From NCBI RefSeq assembly GCF_001270495.1, contig NZ_LGUR01000036.1, forward strand, positions 1 through 64,000: 64,000 bases of DNA. The letters run 5' to 3'. Shown here piece by piece: positions 17,708-27,347 of the stretch. The position numbers and the translations under genes are program-made. Position 1 is the stretch's first letter, and every line of letters starts with the position of its first letter. The DNA is from Streptomyces viridochromogenes. Its GTDB lineage: Bacteria; Actinomycetota; Actinomycetes; Streptomycetales; Streptomycetaceae. Under the pieces are notes generated by a model, which had not been told where the DNA came from, searched no databases, and worked only from the letters and a program-made list of their open reading frames with translations.

Positions 17708-18999
17708 CGTCGCTCCAGAGCACGGTCGGTGAGGGCTCCGGCGGAGCCGGTGTAGTGGGTGGGATCGAGGTCGACGTCCGTCAGCTCCGGCGCCTCGGCC
17801 AGCGGGCGGCCCTCGGATGCCAGTCGGGTGAGCAGTTCCTTGGCGCGGGCCCGGCCCAGCACCGGGGCCAGCTCGGCGGACAGCCGCTCGGACACGATCA
17901 GCCCATGGGTGAGGTCGAGGTGTTCGCGCATGACGGCAGGTCTGACCCGCAGCCCCTCGGTCAGTTCCACGGCGTCCCTGGCGGCCCCGCCGACCAGCCG
18001 CAGCAGCTCCCGCAGCGGCTCCCACTCGGCGTGCCAGGCACCGGCCGGCCGTTCGTCCTCCGCCGCCAGCGACCCGTAGAGACCGACCGCGAGGTGAGGC
18101 GCCCGCCGCGCCGCGGAGGCGATCAGCGTGGACCGTACCGGATTGGACTTGTGCGGCATCGCGGACGAGCCCCCGCCGCTGCCCTCCGCGAGTTCCGCGA
18201 TCTCGGTGCGCGAGAGCGTGAGGACGTCCACGGCGACCTTGCCGAGCGCTCCCGCCGTGAAGGCCAGGCACCCGGCGAGATCGGCGACGGGCGTGCGCAG
18301 CGTGTGCCACGGCAACTGAGGTGCGCGCAGGCTGAGTTCGCGGGCGTACACCGCCGTCAGCTCGACCGGATCGGACGCGCCGTATGCCCCGAAGGCCGCC
18401 AACGTCCCTGCGGCGCCCCCGAGTTGGGCGGGCAGCGAGTTTCGTACGGCCGTCACCCGGTCCCGCGCGTCCAGCACCAGCGACCGCCATCCGGCCGCCT
18501 TCAGCCCGAACGTCGTCGGTACGGCGTGCTGGGTGAGCGTCCGCCCCGCCATCGCGGTGTCGCGGTGCTCTGCGGCCAGCCGCGACAGCGCCCGCTGCCC
18601 ACGGTCGAGGTCGCCGAGGACCAGGTCGAGGGTGCGCGCGGCGACCAGTATCGTCGCCGTGTCCATGATGTCCTGGCTGGTCGCGCCTCGGTGCACATAG
18701 GGGCCGTACTCGCCGCCGACCGCCTTCGTCAGATCCGCGACCAGGGGGATCACCGGGTTGCCGCCGGCGCGGGCGCGCTCGGCGAGGGAGCGGACGTCGA
18801 AGCGGCCGGCGTCCGCCGCCGCCGTCACCGCGGACGCGGCTTCGGCCGGGGCGAGGCCCAGGGTGGCCTGGGCGCGGGTGAGGGCGGCCTCCGCGTCGAG
18901 CAGGGCCTGCAGATAGGCCGCGTCGGAGGTGGCCGACGCGGCGGGGGAGCCGGCCCACCCGGGGGCGAGCAGGCCGGTGTCCGGATCGGGAGAAGTCAC
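17704..18999 (-). CDS. pcaB: 3-carboxy-cis,cis-muconate cycloisomerase
   Basis: 431 residues of the fumarase/aspartase superfamily. The signature GSSAMPHKSNPV is intact, as are HRGATSQDIMDTA and GRTLTQHAVPTTFGLKAAGW. It converts 3-carboxymuconate to 4-carboxymuconolactone. The GTG start at 18999 overlaps the pcaG stop (GTGA), and its own stop overlaps pcaDC, so translation is coupled along the operon. Confidence 0.93.
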   Translation of the reverse strand: MTSPDPDTGLLAPGWAGSPAASATSDAAYLQALLDAEAALTRAQATLGLAPAEAASAVTAAADAGRFDVRSLAERARAGGNPVIPLVADLTKAVGGEYGPYVHRGATSQDIMDTATILVAARTLDLVLGDLDRGQRALSRLAAEHRDTAMAGRTLTQHAVPTTFGLKAAGWRSLVLDARDRVTAVRNSLPAQLGGAAGTLAAFGAYGASDPVELTAVYARELSLRAPQLPWHTLRTPVADLAGCLAFTAGALGKVAVDVLTLSRTEIAELAEGSGGGSSAMPHKSNPVRSTLIASAARRAPHLAVGLYGSLAAEDERPAGAWHAEWEPLRELLRLVGGAARDAVELTEGLRVRPAVMREHLDLTHGLIVSERLSAELAPVLGRARAKELLTRLASEGRPLAEAPELTDVDLDPTHYTGSAGALTDRALERR

Positions 19000-19601
19000 T
19001 GGAACTCCAGGAAGACCGTTTCGCCTTCGCCCTGAAGGCGGATGTCGAAACGGTAGGTGCCGTCGCGCCGCTCCCGCGCGATCAGCGTGTCGCGCCGCTC
19101 GGCCGGCACCCGGGCGAGCAGCGGGTCCGCGGCGAGGGCCGCCTCGTCGCCCGGCAGGTAGATCCGTGTGTACAGATGCACCAGCAGGCCACGCGCGAAC
19201 ACGCACACGCTGATGTACGGGGCGCTCCGCCCGCGTGCGCCCGGCCGCAAGGTCCGCGCCGTCCAGTGCCCGTTGGCGTCGGTCTGGATGCGGCCCCACC
19301 CGGTGAACTCCACGCCGTTGCGGCCCAGATAGCCGCCGCTCGCCGGGTCGCGCCGGATCGAGCCGTCGACCTGCGGGACGTCGCCGTCGGGGTCGGCGCT
19401 CCACAGCTCCACGAACGCGTCGGGCAGCGGGTTGCCCTCGCCGTCGTAGACGTAGCCCTGGAGGGCGATGCTCTCCGGGTGTCCGACGGGCGCGATGTCG
19501 CCGCCGCCGGGGAAGGGCAGGGCGTGGCCGTAGAAGGGGCCGACCGTGTGCGACGGGGTGGGGAGCACGGTCTCCGGGCGGCTTGTGTCGATCTTCGTCA
19601 T
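18996..19601 (-). CDS. pcaG: Protocatechuate 3,4-dioxygenase, alpha subunit
   Basis: 201 residues of the intradiol dioxygenase fold: TPSHTVGPFYGHAL, DAFVELWSADPDG, RSAPYISVCVFARGLLVHLY. As expected for the alpha chain it lacks the iron-binding His pair found in PcaH. It partners with PcaH in ring cleavage of protocatechuate. It lies 6 bp behind pcaH and overlaps pcaB. Confidence 0.94.
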   Translation of the reverse strand: MTKIDTSRPETVLPTPSHTVGPFYGHALPFPGGGDIAPVGHPESIALQGYVYDGEGNPLPDAFVELWSADPDGDVPQVDGSIRRDPASGGYLGRNGVEFTGWGRIQTDANGHWTARTLRPGARGRSAPYISVCVFARGLLVHLYTRIYLPGDEAALAADPLLARVPAERRDTLIARERRDGTYRFDIRLQGEGETVFLEFQ

Positions 19602-19607
19602 GGCGGG

Positions 19608-20381
19608 TCAGCGTCCCTCTTCGATCCAGGTGGCGTTCGGTCCGTCGAGGACGATGTCCCAGTGGTAGCCCATCGAGAACTCCGGCACCGACAGGCTGTG
19701 GTCGTACGTCGCGACCAGCCGCTGCCGGGCCGCGTCGTCCGTCACGGACTGGATGATCGGGTCGTACGGGAACAGCGGGTCGCTCGGGAAGTACATCTGT
19801 GTCACCAGCCGCTGGGTGAACGCCGTACCGAAGAGCGAGAAGTGGATGTGGGCCGGCCGCCAGGCGTTGACGTGCTGGCGCCACGGGTACGGGCCCGGCT
19901 GGATGGTGGTGAAGCGGTAGAAGCCGCTGTCGTCGGTCAGGGTGCGGCCGACGCCCGTGAAGTTCGGGTCCAGCGGGGCGTCGTGCTGCTCGCGCTGGTG
20001 GGCGTAGCGGCCGGCCGAGTTCGCCTGCCAGACCTCGATCAGCTGGCCGCGCAGCGGACGGCCGTCGCGGTCGAGGAGTCGGCCCTCGACGGTGATGCGC
20101 TCGCCGATCGGCTCGCCGTTGTGCTGCCGGGTGAGGTCGTTGTCGATCTCGGTGATGTCCCGCTCGCCGAAGGCGGGGGAGTGCAGCTCCACCAGCTCCG
20201 GGTCCTTGCTGACGTCGATCGTGATCGGAGGCTGTTTCGGGTGGCGCAGCACCGAGGAGCGGTACGGGGTGTAGTCCCGGCGCGGGTGGTGCTCGACGGG
20301 GGCACCGTCGGCGACGCGCTTCTCGTACGCGGCGTGCTCGGCCGCGATCTCCCGGTCGATGTCGTGCTGAGTGAGAGTCAT
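19608..20381 (-). CDS. pcaH: Protocatechuate 3,4-dioxygenase, beta subunit
   Basis: 257 residues. This is the iron-bearing subunit: TIQPGPYPWR supplies tyrosine and AWRPAHIHFSLFG supplies the histidine pair. GQLIEVWQANSAGRYAH is the typical intradiol motif. It opens the protocatechuate ring between the hydroxyls to give 3-carboxy-cis,cis-muconate. It lies 18 bp downstream of pcaF. Confidence 0.95.
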   Translation of the reverse strand: MTLTQHDIDREIAAEHAAYEKRVADGAPVEHHPRRDYTPYRSSVLRHPKQPPITIDVSKDPELVELHSPAFGERDITEIDNDLTRQHNGEPIGERITVEGRLLDRDGRPLRGQLIEVWQANSAGRYAHQREQHDAPLDPNFTGVGRTLTDDSGFYRFTTIQPGPYPWRQHVNAWRPAHIHFSLFGTAFTQRLVTQMYFPSDPLFPYDPIIQSVTDDAARQRLVATYDHSLSVPEFSMGYHWDIVLDGPNATWIEEGR

Positions 20382-20399
20382 GGGGGATCCCGCGTTTCG

Positions 20400-21602
20400 T
20401 TAACGTTCGAGGACGAGGGCGAGGCCCTGGCCGACGCCGATGCAGAGGGTGGCGACGCCGACTCCGCTGCCCTTGCGGGCGAGCTGGTGGGCGACGGTGC
20501 CGGCGAGGCGGGCACCGGAGGCGCCGAGGGGGTGGCCGAGGGCGATGGCGCCGCCCCGGGGGTTGAGGATCGCCGGGTCGAACTCGGGCCATTCGGCGAC
20601 ACAGCCCAGCACCTGGGCGGCGAAGGCCTCGTTGAGTTCGAGGACGGACAGGTCGTCGAATGCCTTGCCTGCTTTGGCGAGAGCGCGGTTGACGGCTTCG
20701 ACGGGGGCGAGCCCGAAGTAGTCGGGGTCGAGGGCGTGCACGCCGGTGGCGGAGATCCGGGCGAGCGGTTCGCGGCCGGTGGCCTTCAGTCCCTCCTCGT
20801 CGACGAGCAGCAGGGCGGCGGCGCCGTCGTTGAGCGGTGAGGCGTTGCCCGCGGTGACGGTGCCGTCCTCCGTGCGGAAGGAGGGCTTCAGCTTCGCCAT
20901 CGCCGCGAGGGAGGCGTCGGCCCGTACGGACTCGTCGGCGGCGAAGAGGAGCGGGTCGCCCTTGCGCCGCGGGACGGACACGGGGGCGAGCTCGGCGTCG
21001 AAGAGACCCTGCTGCTGTGCCGCGGCCGCCTTCTGGTGCGAGGCCAGCGCGAACTCGTCCTGCTGCTCGCGGCTGATCTTGTGCTTCTCGGCGATGAGTT
21101 CGGCCGACTCGCCCAGCGGGATGGTCCACTGCGGTGCCATCCTCGGGTTGACCATGCGCCAGCCCAGGGTGGTGGAGTACAGCTCCGTGTGCGCGGCGGG
21201 GAAGGGCTTGTCGGACTTGGGGAGCACGTACGGGGCCCTGGTCATCGACTCGACGCCGCCGGCCACGGCGATGTGGGCGTCGCCGGCGGCGATGGCGCGG
21301 GCGGCCTGGATGACCGCCTCCAGGCCGGAGGCGCACAGCCGGTTGACGGTGACGCCGGGCACGGAGGTGGGCAGGCCGGCCAGCAGCGCGGCCATCCGGC
21401 CGACGTTCCGGTTCTCCTCCCCGGCCCCGTTGGCGTTGCCGAGGTAGACGTCCTCGATGAGGGCCGGGTCCAGGTCGGGGGTGCGGGCGAGGAGTTCGCG
21501 GAGGGCGTGGGCGGCCAGGTCGTCCGGGCGGACGGAGGCGAGGGTGCTGTTGTAGCGTCCGATCGGGGTGCGGACCGCGTCGACGACGTAGACGGTGTTC
21601 AC
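20400..21602 (-). CDS. pcaF: Beta-ketoadipyl-CoA thiolase
   Basis: 400 residues. The thiolase catalytic residues are present: Cys in [11 protein letters not shown], His in [16 protein letters not shown], Cys in TLCIGVGQG. It cleaves 3-oxoadipyl-CoA to succinyl-CoA and acetyl-CoA. The GTG start 21602 overlaps the pcaJ stop (GTGA). The operon context separates it from the second thiolase at 52435, which belongs to a fatty-acid operon. Confidence 0.93.
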   Translation of the reverse strand: MNTVYVVDAVRTPIGRYNSTLASVRPDDLAAHALRELLARTPDLDPALIEDVYLGNANGAGEENRNVGRMAALLAGLPTSVPGVTVNRLCASGLEAVIQAARAIAAGDAHIAVAGGVESMTRAPYVLPKSDKPFPAAHTELYSTTLGWRMVNPRMAPQWTIPLGESAELIAEKHKISREQQDEFALASHQKAAAAQQQGLFDAELAPVSVPRRKGDPLLFAADESVRADASLAAMAKLKPSFRTEDGTVTAGNASPLNDGAAALLLVDEEGLKATGREPLARISATGVHALDPDYFGLAPVEAVNRALAKAGKAFDDLSVLELNEAFAAQVLGCVAEWPEFDPAILNPRGGAIALGHPLGASGARLAGTVAHQLARKGSGVGVATLCIGVGQGLALVLER

Positions 21603-22243
21603 AGCAGATTCTCCGCGACGGTGAGTTTTGCGTCGGTCTTGGCGATGATCTCGTCAACGGTCACGCCGGGTGCGGTCTCGACGAGGGCGAGCCCGTCCTG
21701 GGCCACGTCGAGCACGCCCAGGTCGGTGATGACCCGGTTCACACACGCCTTGCCCGTGAGCGGCAGCGCGCACTCGGTGAGGATCTTCGCCGAGCCGTCC
21801 TTGGCGGTGTGGGTCATCACCACGATGACCGTGCGGGCCCCGTGGACGAGGTCCATCGCCCCGCCGATCCCGGTGATCATCTTGCCGGGGATGGCCCAGT
21901 TCGCCAGGTCACCGGAGGCGGAGACCTGCATGGCGCCCAGCACGGCGACATCGATGTGCCCGCCCCGGATCATCGAGAACGAGAGCGCCGAGTCGAAGAA
22001 GGACGCGCCCGGCAGGACGGTGACGGTCTCCTTCCCGGCGTTGATCAGGTCCGGGTCGACCTGGTCCTCGGTGGGGTAGGGGCCGGTGCCCAGGATGCCG
22101 TTCTCCGACTCCAGGATCACCTCAACCCCTTCGGGGAGGTAGTTCGGGATCAGCGTCGGCAGACCGATGCCGAGATTGACGTACTGCCCGTCCTGGAGTT
22201 CGCGCGCAGCACGCGCGGCCATCTCTTCCCGCGTCCACGCCAT
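21599..22243 (-). CDS. pcaJ: 3-oxoadipate CoA-transferase, beta subunit
   Basis: 214 residues. The catalytic glutamate lies in the motif [13 protein letters not shown], and [20 protein letters not shown] is typical of the B subunit. With PcaI it moves CoA from succinyl-CoA to 3-oxoadipate. It starts 2 bp after the pcaI stop and overlaps pcaF at its end. Confidence 0.93.
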   Translation of the reverse strand: MAWTREEMAARAARELQDGQYVNLGIGLPTLIPNYLPEGVEVILESENGILGTGPYPTEDQVDPDLINAGKETVTVLPGASFFDSALSFSMIRGGHIDVAVLGAMQVSASGDLANWAIPGKMITGIGGAMDLVHGARTVIVVMTHTAKDGSAKILTECALPLTGKACVNRVITDLGVLDVAQDGLALVETAPGVTVDEIIAKTDAKLTVAENLL

Positions 22244-22245
22244 GG

Positions 22246-23025
22246 CTAGCCCACCGTCCCTCGTGCCTCGGGCGCGGAGACCGTGCGCCGTTCGATGCCC
22301 TTGTCCGCCGCCTGCTCCGGGGTGAGAGCGACGACATGCTGCACGAAGATCCCCGGCAGATGGACCGCGTCCGGATCTATCTCGCCGGGCTCGACGAGTT
22401 CCTCGACCTCGGCGATCGTGACCTTGCCCGCCATCGCCGCGAGGGGGTTGAAGTTCCGGGAGGCCTTGTTGAACACCAGGTTCCCGTGCCGGTCACCCCT
22501 GGCCGCCCGCACCAGAGCGAAGTCGGTACGGATGCCGCGCTCCAGCACGTAGTCGGTGCCCTCGAACTCCCGCACCTCCTTCGGCGGCGAGGCGAGCGCG
22601 ATCCCGCCGGAGCCGTCGTAGCGCCAGGGCAGTCCGCCGTCGGCGACCTGCGTGCCCACTCCGGCGGGGGTGTAGAAGGCGGGGATGCCGGCACCGCCTG
22701 CCCGCAGCCGCTCGGCGAGCGTGCCCTGCGGGATCATCTCGACCTCCAGCTCGCCGGCCAGGTACTGGCGGGCGAACTCCTTGTTCGCCCCGATGTAGGA
22801 GCCGGTCACCCGGGCGATCCGCCCTGCCGAGAGCAGCACGGCCAGGCCGGACTCCATCGCCCCGCAGTTGTTGGAGACGACCGACAGCCCGGCCACGCCG
22901 CGCTCGTACAGTGCCTGGATCAGCACGTTCGGCACACCGCTCAGCCCGAAGCCACCCACCGCGAGCGACGCGCCGTCACCCACATCGGCCACCGCCTCAA
23001 GGGCCGTGGCGACCACCTTGTCCAT
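22246..23025 (-). CDS. pcaI: 3-oxoadipate CoA-transferase, alpha subunit
   Basis: 259 residues. The A-subunit signature [11 protein letters not shown] near residue 23 and the later [15 protein letters not shown] are clear. First gene of the pca operon. Its upstream region overlaps operator-like sequences at 23069-23080, so repression by PcaV is expected until protocatechuate is present. Confidence 0.93.
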   Translation of the reverse strand: MDKVVATALEAVADVGDGASLAVGGFGLSGVPNVLIQALYERGVAGLSVVSNNCGAMESGLAVLLSAGRIARVTGSYIGANKEFARQYLAGELEVEMIPQGTLAERLRAGGAGIPAFYTPAGVGTQVADGGLPWRYDGSGGIALASPPKEVREFEGTDYVLERGIRTDFALVRAARGDRHGNLVFNKASRNFNPLAAMAGKVTIAEVEELVEPGEIDPDAVHLPGIFVQHVVALTPEQAADKGIERRTVSAPEARGTVG

Positions 23026-23068
23026 CCGAGATGCCCCATCTCTTCCGAGCCCTCAGCACCCGGATTAC

Positions 23069-23080
23069 TCAGGGAACTGA
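23069..23080. promoter_or_regulatory. Putative PcaV operator 1 (pcaI side)
   Basis: TCAG-ggaa-CTGA is an inverted repeat just downstream of a minus-strand GATAAT that could be the pcaI -10 box. A related site lies at 23201. Assignment to PcaV rests on position and the shared pattern only. Confidence 0.45.
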
Positions 23081-23200
23081 TTATCTGTACGAGGTTGCCT
23101 CTCACGCTGCCACTGGAGCGAGAAGCCGTCAAGACCTCGGAAAATGCGAAACGTGCGACTCGTTCACCCCGAAGACGGTCCCGCATGGGTCCGGTATTGT

Positions 23201-23212
23201 TCAGTGCACCGA
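23201..23212. promoter_or_regulatory. Putative PcaV operator 2 (pcaV side)
   Basis: TCAG-tgca-CCGA matches operator 1 except one base of the right arm, and is followed like it by an A/T-rich 'atta' core. It overlaps a possible -10 TATTGT (23195-23200) for pcaV, which fits autorepression. Confidence 0.45.
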
Positions 23213-23234
23213 CGATTACGACCAAGGAGCGCGC

Positions 23235-23699
23235 ATGGGCGCCGTGGACCTCACCACCCACCCCGGGCATCTGGCCCGGCGGCTCCAGCAGGCGCACTAC
23301 CTGCTGTGGAACACGATGGTCTCCGAGGAGATCACGTCGCCCCAGTTCGCCGTCCTCAACGCGCTCGTCGCCGAGCCGGGTCTGGACCAGCGGACGGTGG
23401 GGGAGCGGGTGGGGCTCGACCGGTCCACGATCGCCGAGGTGATCAGCCGGCTCGGCCGCCGCGGGCTGCTCGACAAGGTCCGCGATCCGCAGGACGGCCG
23501 TCGCTTCCTGCTGCGCCTCACGGACGAGGGGCTGCGTACGCACAAGAAGCTGACCGTGCGCACGGCTCGGATGAACCAGGTCTTCCTGGCCCCGCTCGCC
23601 ACCGATGAGCAGGTGCTGTTCTTCGATCTGATCCGGCGCGTCGCGGACGCGGCCGAGGGGCTCCGCAACCCGTCGGAACCCCTCGTCGCACCATCCTGA
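23235..23699 (+). CDS. pcaV: MarR-family regulator of the pca operon
   Basis: 154 residues. The winged helix reads SPQFAVLNALVAEPGLDQRT, VGERVGLDRSTIAEVISRLG, then RDPQDGRRFLLRLTDEG for the wing. It is divergent from pcaIJFHGB-pcaDC, the same layout as the described PcaV system of S. coelicolor, where protocatechuate relieves repression. ATG 23235 follows aaggag. Earlier in-frame starts up to 22911 exist, but they would read through the promoter. Confidence 0.93.
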   Translation: MGAVDLTTHPGHLARRLQQAHYLLWNTMVSEEITSPQFAVLNALVAEPGLDQRTVGERVGLDRSTIAEVISRLGRRGLLDKVRDPQDGRRFLLRLTDEGLRTHKKLTVRTARMNQVFLAPLATDEQVLFFDLIRRVADAAEGLRNPSEPLVAPS

Positions 23700-23753
23700 T
23701 CCTCGGTCGGGACGGTCACGCGTCCGCTCGTGCGCCCGCCTGCGGAGGGATAC

Positions 23754-24767
23754 TCAGGATGCGTTCGCGTACACCACCCACACCTGGCCGTGCTGGAAGT
23801 TCACCCGCTTCCCGTCCTTGGTCGTGAACGTCGTGCCGTCCGTCGCCTTCGGACGCTTCCAGTTGACGTCGTAGGCGCGCCCGTCGCGCAGCACCCGCGC
23901 CTTCCCGGAGCCCACCGTCTCGGTGAACGGCGTGTTCTTGCCGAGGGAGTCATGGAAGGCGGACTTGCGCACCTTGACGTACTGCACGACGACCGTCCCG
24001 GCCGCGACCCGCTTCCCGTCCGTCGTCGCGGCGGCCTTGCCGTCCATGGCGACGAGCCAGCGGTGCCGGCTCTCGGACCAGGTGAAGGTGTACCGGGCCG
24101 CGAAGTAGCGCACCGTCTGCGAGGTGGTGGCCTTGCCGCCGGCCGGGGCGGCGCCGAAGCGGAAGCCGGTCGTCAGGGCATGCGCGCCCGGGGCGGAGGC
24201 CATCAGCCGATGGGGCCGTAGGTACAGGTTGTGCGGCGAGCGCCGGTACTTGCCGCGGAAGTACGCGTCGGCCGCATTGCCGGGTGTCACCGCCTGCAAC
24301 GGAGCATTGTCGATCAGGGGCAGGAGCTTGCCCTGCGCCCCGGAGAAGGCCAGCGTCGGCCGGTTGAACTGGCGCAGCAGCTCCAGGTCGCTCTCGCGTG
24401 CGCTGCGCACCGGCCCGATGGCCTTGGGCAGCTTCGTCGCGTACACCGCCATCAGGCGGCTCAGTCCGCCCTCGACCTGCTCGACGTACACGACGTCGGC
24501 GGCGTTCAGGCCCGTGTGGGGCCGGGCGGCACGGGCGTTGTCGATCTTCACGGCGAGCACCGAGGCGCTGTTCGCCCGGCTCTCGTTCCCGCCTCCGCCC
24601 TCGTTCGACGACGAGAGCGGAGACGTCCTGCCGCGGCCGTCGTCGCGCCGTTCGTCGGATGTCGTACAGCCCGCCGCGAGGGAAGCCGTCAGCGCGGCGG
24701 CCAGCAGTCCCGCCATGGTCGTGGCGCGTCTCGTGCGCGCCCCTTGTCGCCTGCCCACCGTCGCCAC
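23754..24767 (-). CDS. DUF3048 (YerB-like) lipoprotein
   Basis: 337 residues. A lipoprotein signal ends at LTASLAAGC. The body carries the DUF3048 pattern: VLAVKIDNARAARPHTGLNA, DVVYVEQVEGGLSRLMAVYA, IGPVRSARESDLELLRQF, and a C-terminal NFQHGQVWVVYA. The function in this family is not established; it acts outside the membrane. It is divergent from the alcohol dehydrogenase gene. Confidence 0.88.
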   Translation of the reverse strand: MATVGRRQGARTRRATTMAGLLAAALTASLAAGCTTSDERRDDGRGRTSPLSSSNEGGGGNESRANSASVLAVKIDNARAARPHTGLNAADVVYVEQVEGGLSRLMAVYATKLPKAIGPVRSARESDLELLRQFNRPTLAFSGAQGKLLPLIDNAPLQAVTPGNAADAYFRGKYRRSPHNLYLRPHRLMASAPGAHALTTGFRFGAAPAGGKATTSQTVRYFAARYTFTWSESRHRWLVAMDGKAAATTDGKRVAAGTVVVQYVKVRKSAFHDSLGKNTPFTETVGSGKARVLRDGRAYDVNWKRPKATDGTTFTTKDGKRVNFQHGQVWVVYANAS

Positions 24768-24992
24768 CCGCAGCCACCCGCCCAGTCCGTGTCAGCAATT
24801 GTGCGCTTATCTGTTCATAGGTTCACATACCCGCTCGGTCCCGACCGGCCCCGTGAATCCGCCGATCGGCCCACACCGCCGACCGCCGACCGTCGACCGC
24901 CGGTCCGTCCGAGCGATTCGGCGCGGGAGCGCAGGGGTACCCGGCGCCCACCGCACCAGCGGACGCACACGCCACGGAGGGAGCGCGGGGCG

Positions 24993-26183
24993 ATGAGGGC
25001 AGTGACCTGGCAGGGCAAGCGCGACGTACGCGTGGAGAACGTGCCCGATCCGACGATCCAGGAGCCGACCGACGCGGTCATCCGCATCACGTCCACCGGA
25101 CTGTGCGGCTCCGACCTGCACTTGTACGAGGTACTGACGCCGTTCATGACACCGGGCGACATCCTCGGGCACGAGCCGATGGGCATCGTCGAGGAGGTCG
25201 GCGCCGGGGTGCCGGACCTTCAGGCGGGCGACCGGGTCGTGGTGCCGTTCCAGATCGCCTGCGGCAACTGCTGGATGTGCTTGACCGGGCTGCCCACCCA
25301 GTGCGAGACCACCCAGGTCACCGGCGAGGGCATGGGCGCGGCCCTGTTCGGCTACACCCGTCTGTACGGCTCGGTGCCCGGCGCCCAGGCCGAGTACCTG
25401 CGCGTCCCGCAGGCGCAGTTCGGCCCGATCAAGATCCCGGAAGGGCCGGCCGACGACCGCTTCGTCTACCTCTCCGACGTCCTGCCCACCGCCTGGCAGG
25501 CGGTCCGCTACGCCGAGGTCCCGGAAGGCGGCAGCGTCGCCGTGCTCGGCCTCGGCCCCATCGGCGACATGGCCTGCCGGGTCGCCCAAGTACAGGGCGC
25601 CGGGCGGGTGTTCGGCGTGGACCTGGTGTCCGAGCGGCTACGGCGGGCACGCGAGCGGGGCGTCGAGACGTACGACCTGAGGAGCTTCGACGACGAGAAG
25701 GAACTCGTGGCCGCCATCCGCGACGCCACGGACGGCCGCGGCCCCGACGCCGTCATCGACGCGGTCGGCACGGAGGCCCACGGCAGCGCCGCCGCCAGGC
25801 TGGCCCAGTCGGCCTCGGCGATGCTGCCCCGCAAGATCAGCGGGCCGTTCGCCGAACGCTTCAGCGTCGACCGGCTCGCCGCCCTCTACACCGCCATCGA
25901 CCTGGTGCGGCGCGGCGGCACGATCTCCCTGTCCGGCGTGTACGGCGGCATGGCGGACCCGCTACCGCTGCTCACCCTGTTCGACAAGCAGATCCAGATC
26001 CGCATGGGGCAGGCCAACGTGCGCCGCTGGAGCGACGACATCCTGCCGTACCTGACGGACGAGGACCCCCTCGGCGTCGACGACTTCGCCACGCACCGCC
26101 TGCCGCTGAGCGACGCCCCGCACGCGTACGAGATGTTCCAGCGCAAGCAGGAGGGCGCGGTCAAGGTGCTGATGAAGCCCTGA
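24993..26183 (+). CDS. Zinc-dependent alcohol dehydrogenase
   Basis: 396 residues of the MDR superfamily. Catalytic zinc ligands are Cys38 in GLCGSDLHLYE and His in ILGHEPMG. The structural zinc has the C-x2-C-x2-C-x7-C set in CGNCWMCLTGLPTQC. The cofactor motif is VLGLGPIGDMACR. It resembles glutathione-independent formaldehyde dehydrogenase-like enzymes of actinobacteria; the substrate is not certain. ATG 24993 follows ggaggg. It is convergent with the ligase gene 18 bp downstream. Confidence 0.9.
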   Translation: MRAVTWQGKRDVRVENVPDPTIQEPTDAVIRITSTGLCGSDLHLYEVLTPFMTPGDILGHEPMGIVEEVGAGVPDLQAGDRVVVPFQIACGNCWMCLTGLPTQCETTQVTGEGMGAALFGYTRLYGSVPGAQAEYLRVPQAQFGPIKIPEGPADDRFVYLSDVLPTAWQAVRYAEVPEGGSVAVLGLGPIGDMACRVAQVQGAGRVFGVDLVSERLRRARERGVETYDLRSFDDEKELVAAIRDATDGRGPDAVIDAVGTEAHGSAAARLAQSASAMLPRKISGPFAERFSVDRLAALYTAIDLVRRGGTISLSGVYGGMADPLPLLTLFDKQIQIRMGQANVRRWSDDILPYLTDEDPLGVDDFATHRLPLSDAPHAYEMFQRKQEGAVKVLMKP

Positions 26184-26201
26184 CGCGGACGAACACGCCC
26201 G

Positions 26202-27272
26202 TCAGGCCGGCGGCGCGAAGATCTCCGCCAGGTCGTAGCGGACCGGCTCCTCCAACTGCGCGTAGGTGCAGCTCTCGGGGGTGCGGTCCGGGCGCCAGCG
26301 GCGGAAGCGGGCCGTGTGCCGGAAACGGGCGCCGTTCTCCATGTGGTCGTACGCCACCTCGGCCACCCACTCCGGTCGGAGCGGCACCCAGGACAGGTCC
26401 TTCTTGCCCGACCAGCGGCTCGGCGCGCCCGGCAGCCGGGCCGACTCGTGAGCCGCCTCGTCGGCCCAGGCCCCCCAGGGATGCCCCGCGACATCCTCCA
26501 TGCGCAGCGGCTCCAGCTCCTCGATCAGTTCGGCGCGCCGCTTCATGGGGAAGGCCGCCGACACGCCCACGTGCTGGAGGGCACCCCGGTCGTCGTAGAG
26601 GCCGAGCAGCAGGGACCCCACGATCGGCCCGCTCTTGTGCAGGCGGTAACCCGCGACGACGACGTCCGCCGTCCGCTCGTGCTTGATCTTGAACATGGCC
26701 CGCTCGTCCTGGAGGTAGCGCAGCGTGAGCGGCTTGGCGATGACACCGTCGAGTCCCGCCCCCTCGTACTGCTCGAACCACCCCTGAGCCGTGTCGATGT
26801 CGGTCGTCGCCGGGGCCACATGGACCGGCGCCGTCACCCCGGAGAGCGCCATGGTGAGCCTCGACCGCCGATCCGTCAGCGGCACCTCCAGCAGCGACTC
26901 GTCCGCCAGCGCCAGCAGGTCGAAGGCCACGAAGGACGCCGGGGTCCGCTCGGCCAGCATCCGCACCCGGGAGTCGGCCGGGTGGATGCGCTCGGTGAGC
27001 GCGTCGAAGTCCAGCCGACCCTCCCGCGCGATGACGATCTCCCCGTCCAGTACGCACCGCTGCGGCAACCGCTCCTTCAGCCCCGCCACCAACTCCGGAA
27101 AGTACCTGGTCAGCGGCTTCCCGGTACGGCTCCCCAGCTCGACCTCGTCCCGGTCGCGGAACACGATCGCCCGGAACCCGTCCCACTTCGCCTCGTACTG
27201 CATGCCCGGCGGGATCTTCGCCACCGACTTGGCGAGCATCGGCTTCACGGGCGGCATCACCGGCAGGTCCAT
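26202..27272 (-). CDS. ATP-dependent DNA ligase (LigC-like)
   Basis: 356 residues. The adenylation domain has the nucleotidyl-lysine motif EAKWDGFRAI (Lys29), with RTGKPLTRYFPEL, DGEIVI, FDLLAL, LDGVIAKPL and MFKIKHERTADVVV as the later motifs. The OB-fold domain ends at IFAPPA. There is no polymerase or nuclease domain; the polymerase is encoded divergently next door. Such LigC proteins act in DNA break or base-excision repair. The start ATG 27272 (MDLPVMPPVKPMLA) is the usual family start. Confidence 0.93.
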   Translation of the reverse strand: MDLPVMPPVKPMLAKSVAKIPPGMQYEAKWDGFRAIVFRDRDEVELGSRTGKPLTRYFPELVAGLKERLPQRCVLDGEIVIAREGRLDFDALTERIHPADSRVRMLAERTPASFVAFDLLALADESLLEVPLTDRRSRLTMALSGVTAPVHVAPATTDIDTAQGWFEQYEGAGLDGVIAKPLTLRYLQDERAMFKIKHERTADVVVAGYRLHKSGPIVGSLLLGLYDDRGALQHVGVSAAFPMKRRAELIEELEPLRMEDVAGHPWGAWADEAAHESARLPGAPSRWSGKKDLSWVPLRPEWVAEVAYDHMENGARFRHTARFRRWRPDRTPESCTYAQLEEPVRYDLAEIFAPPA

Positions 27273-27347
27273 GCTGTCGATTCTGCTCGCATACGGCCGC
27301 CGCCGCCCGGTGTGCGAGGTGTGCCGGGTCCGCCTACCGTGGCTCGC

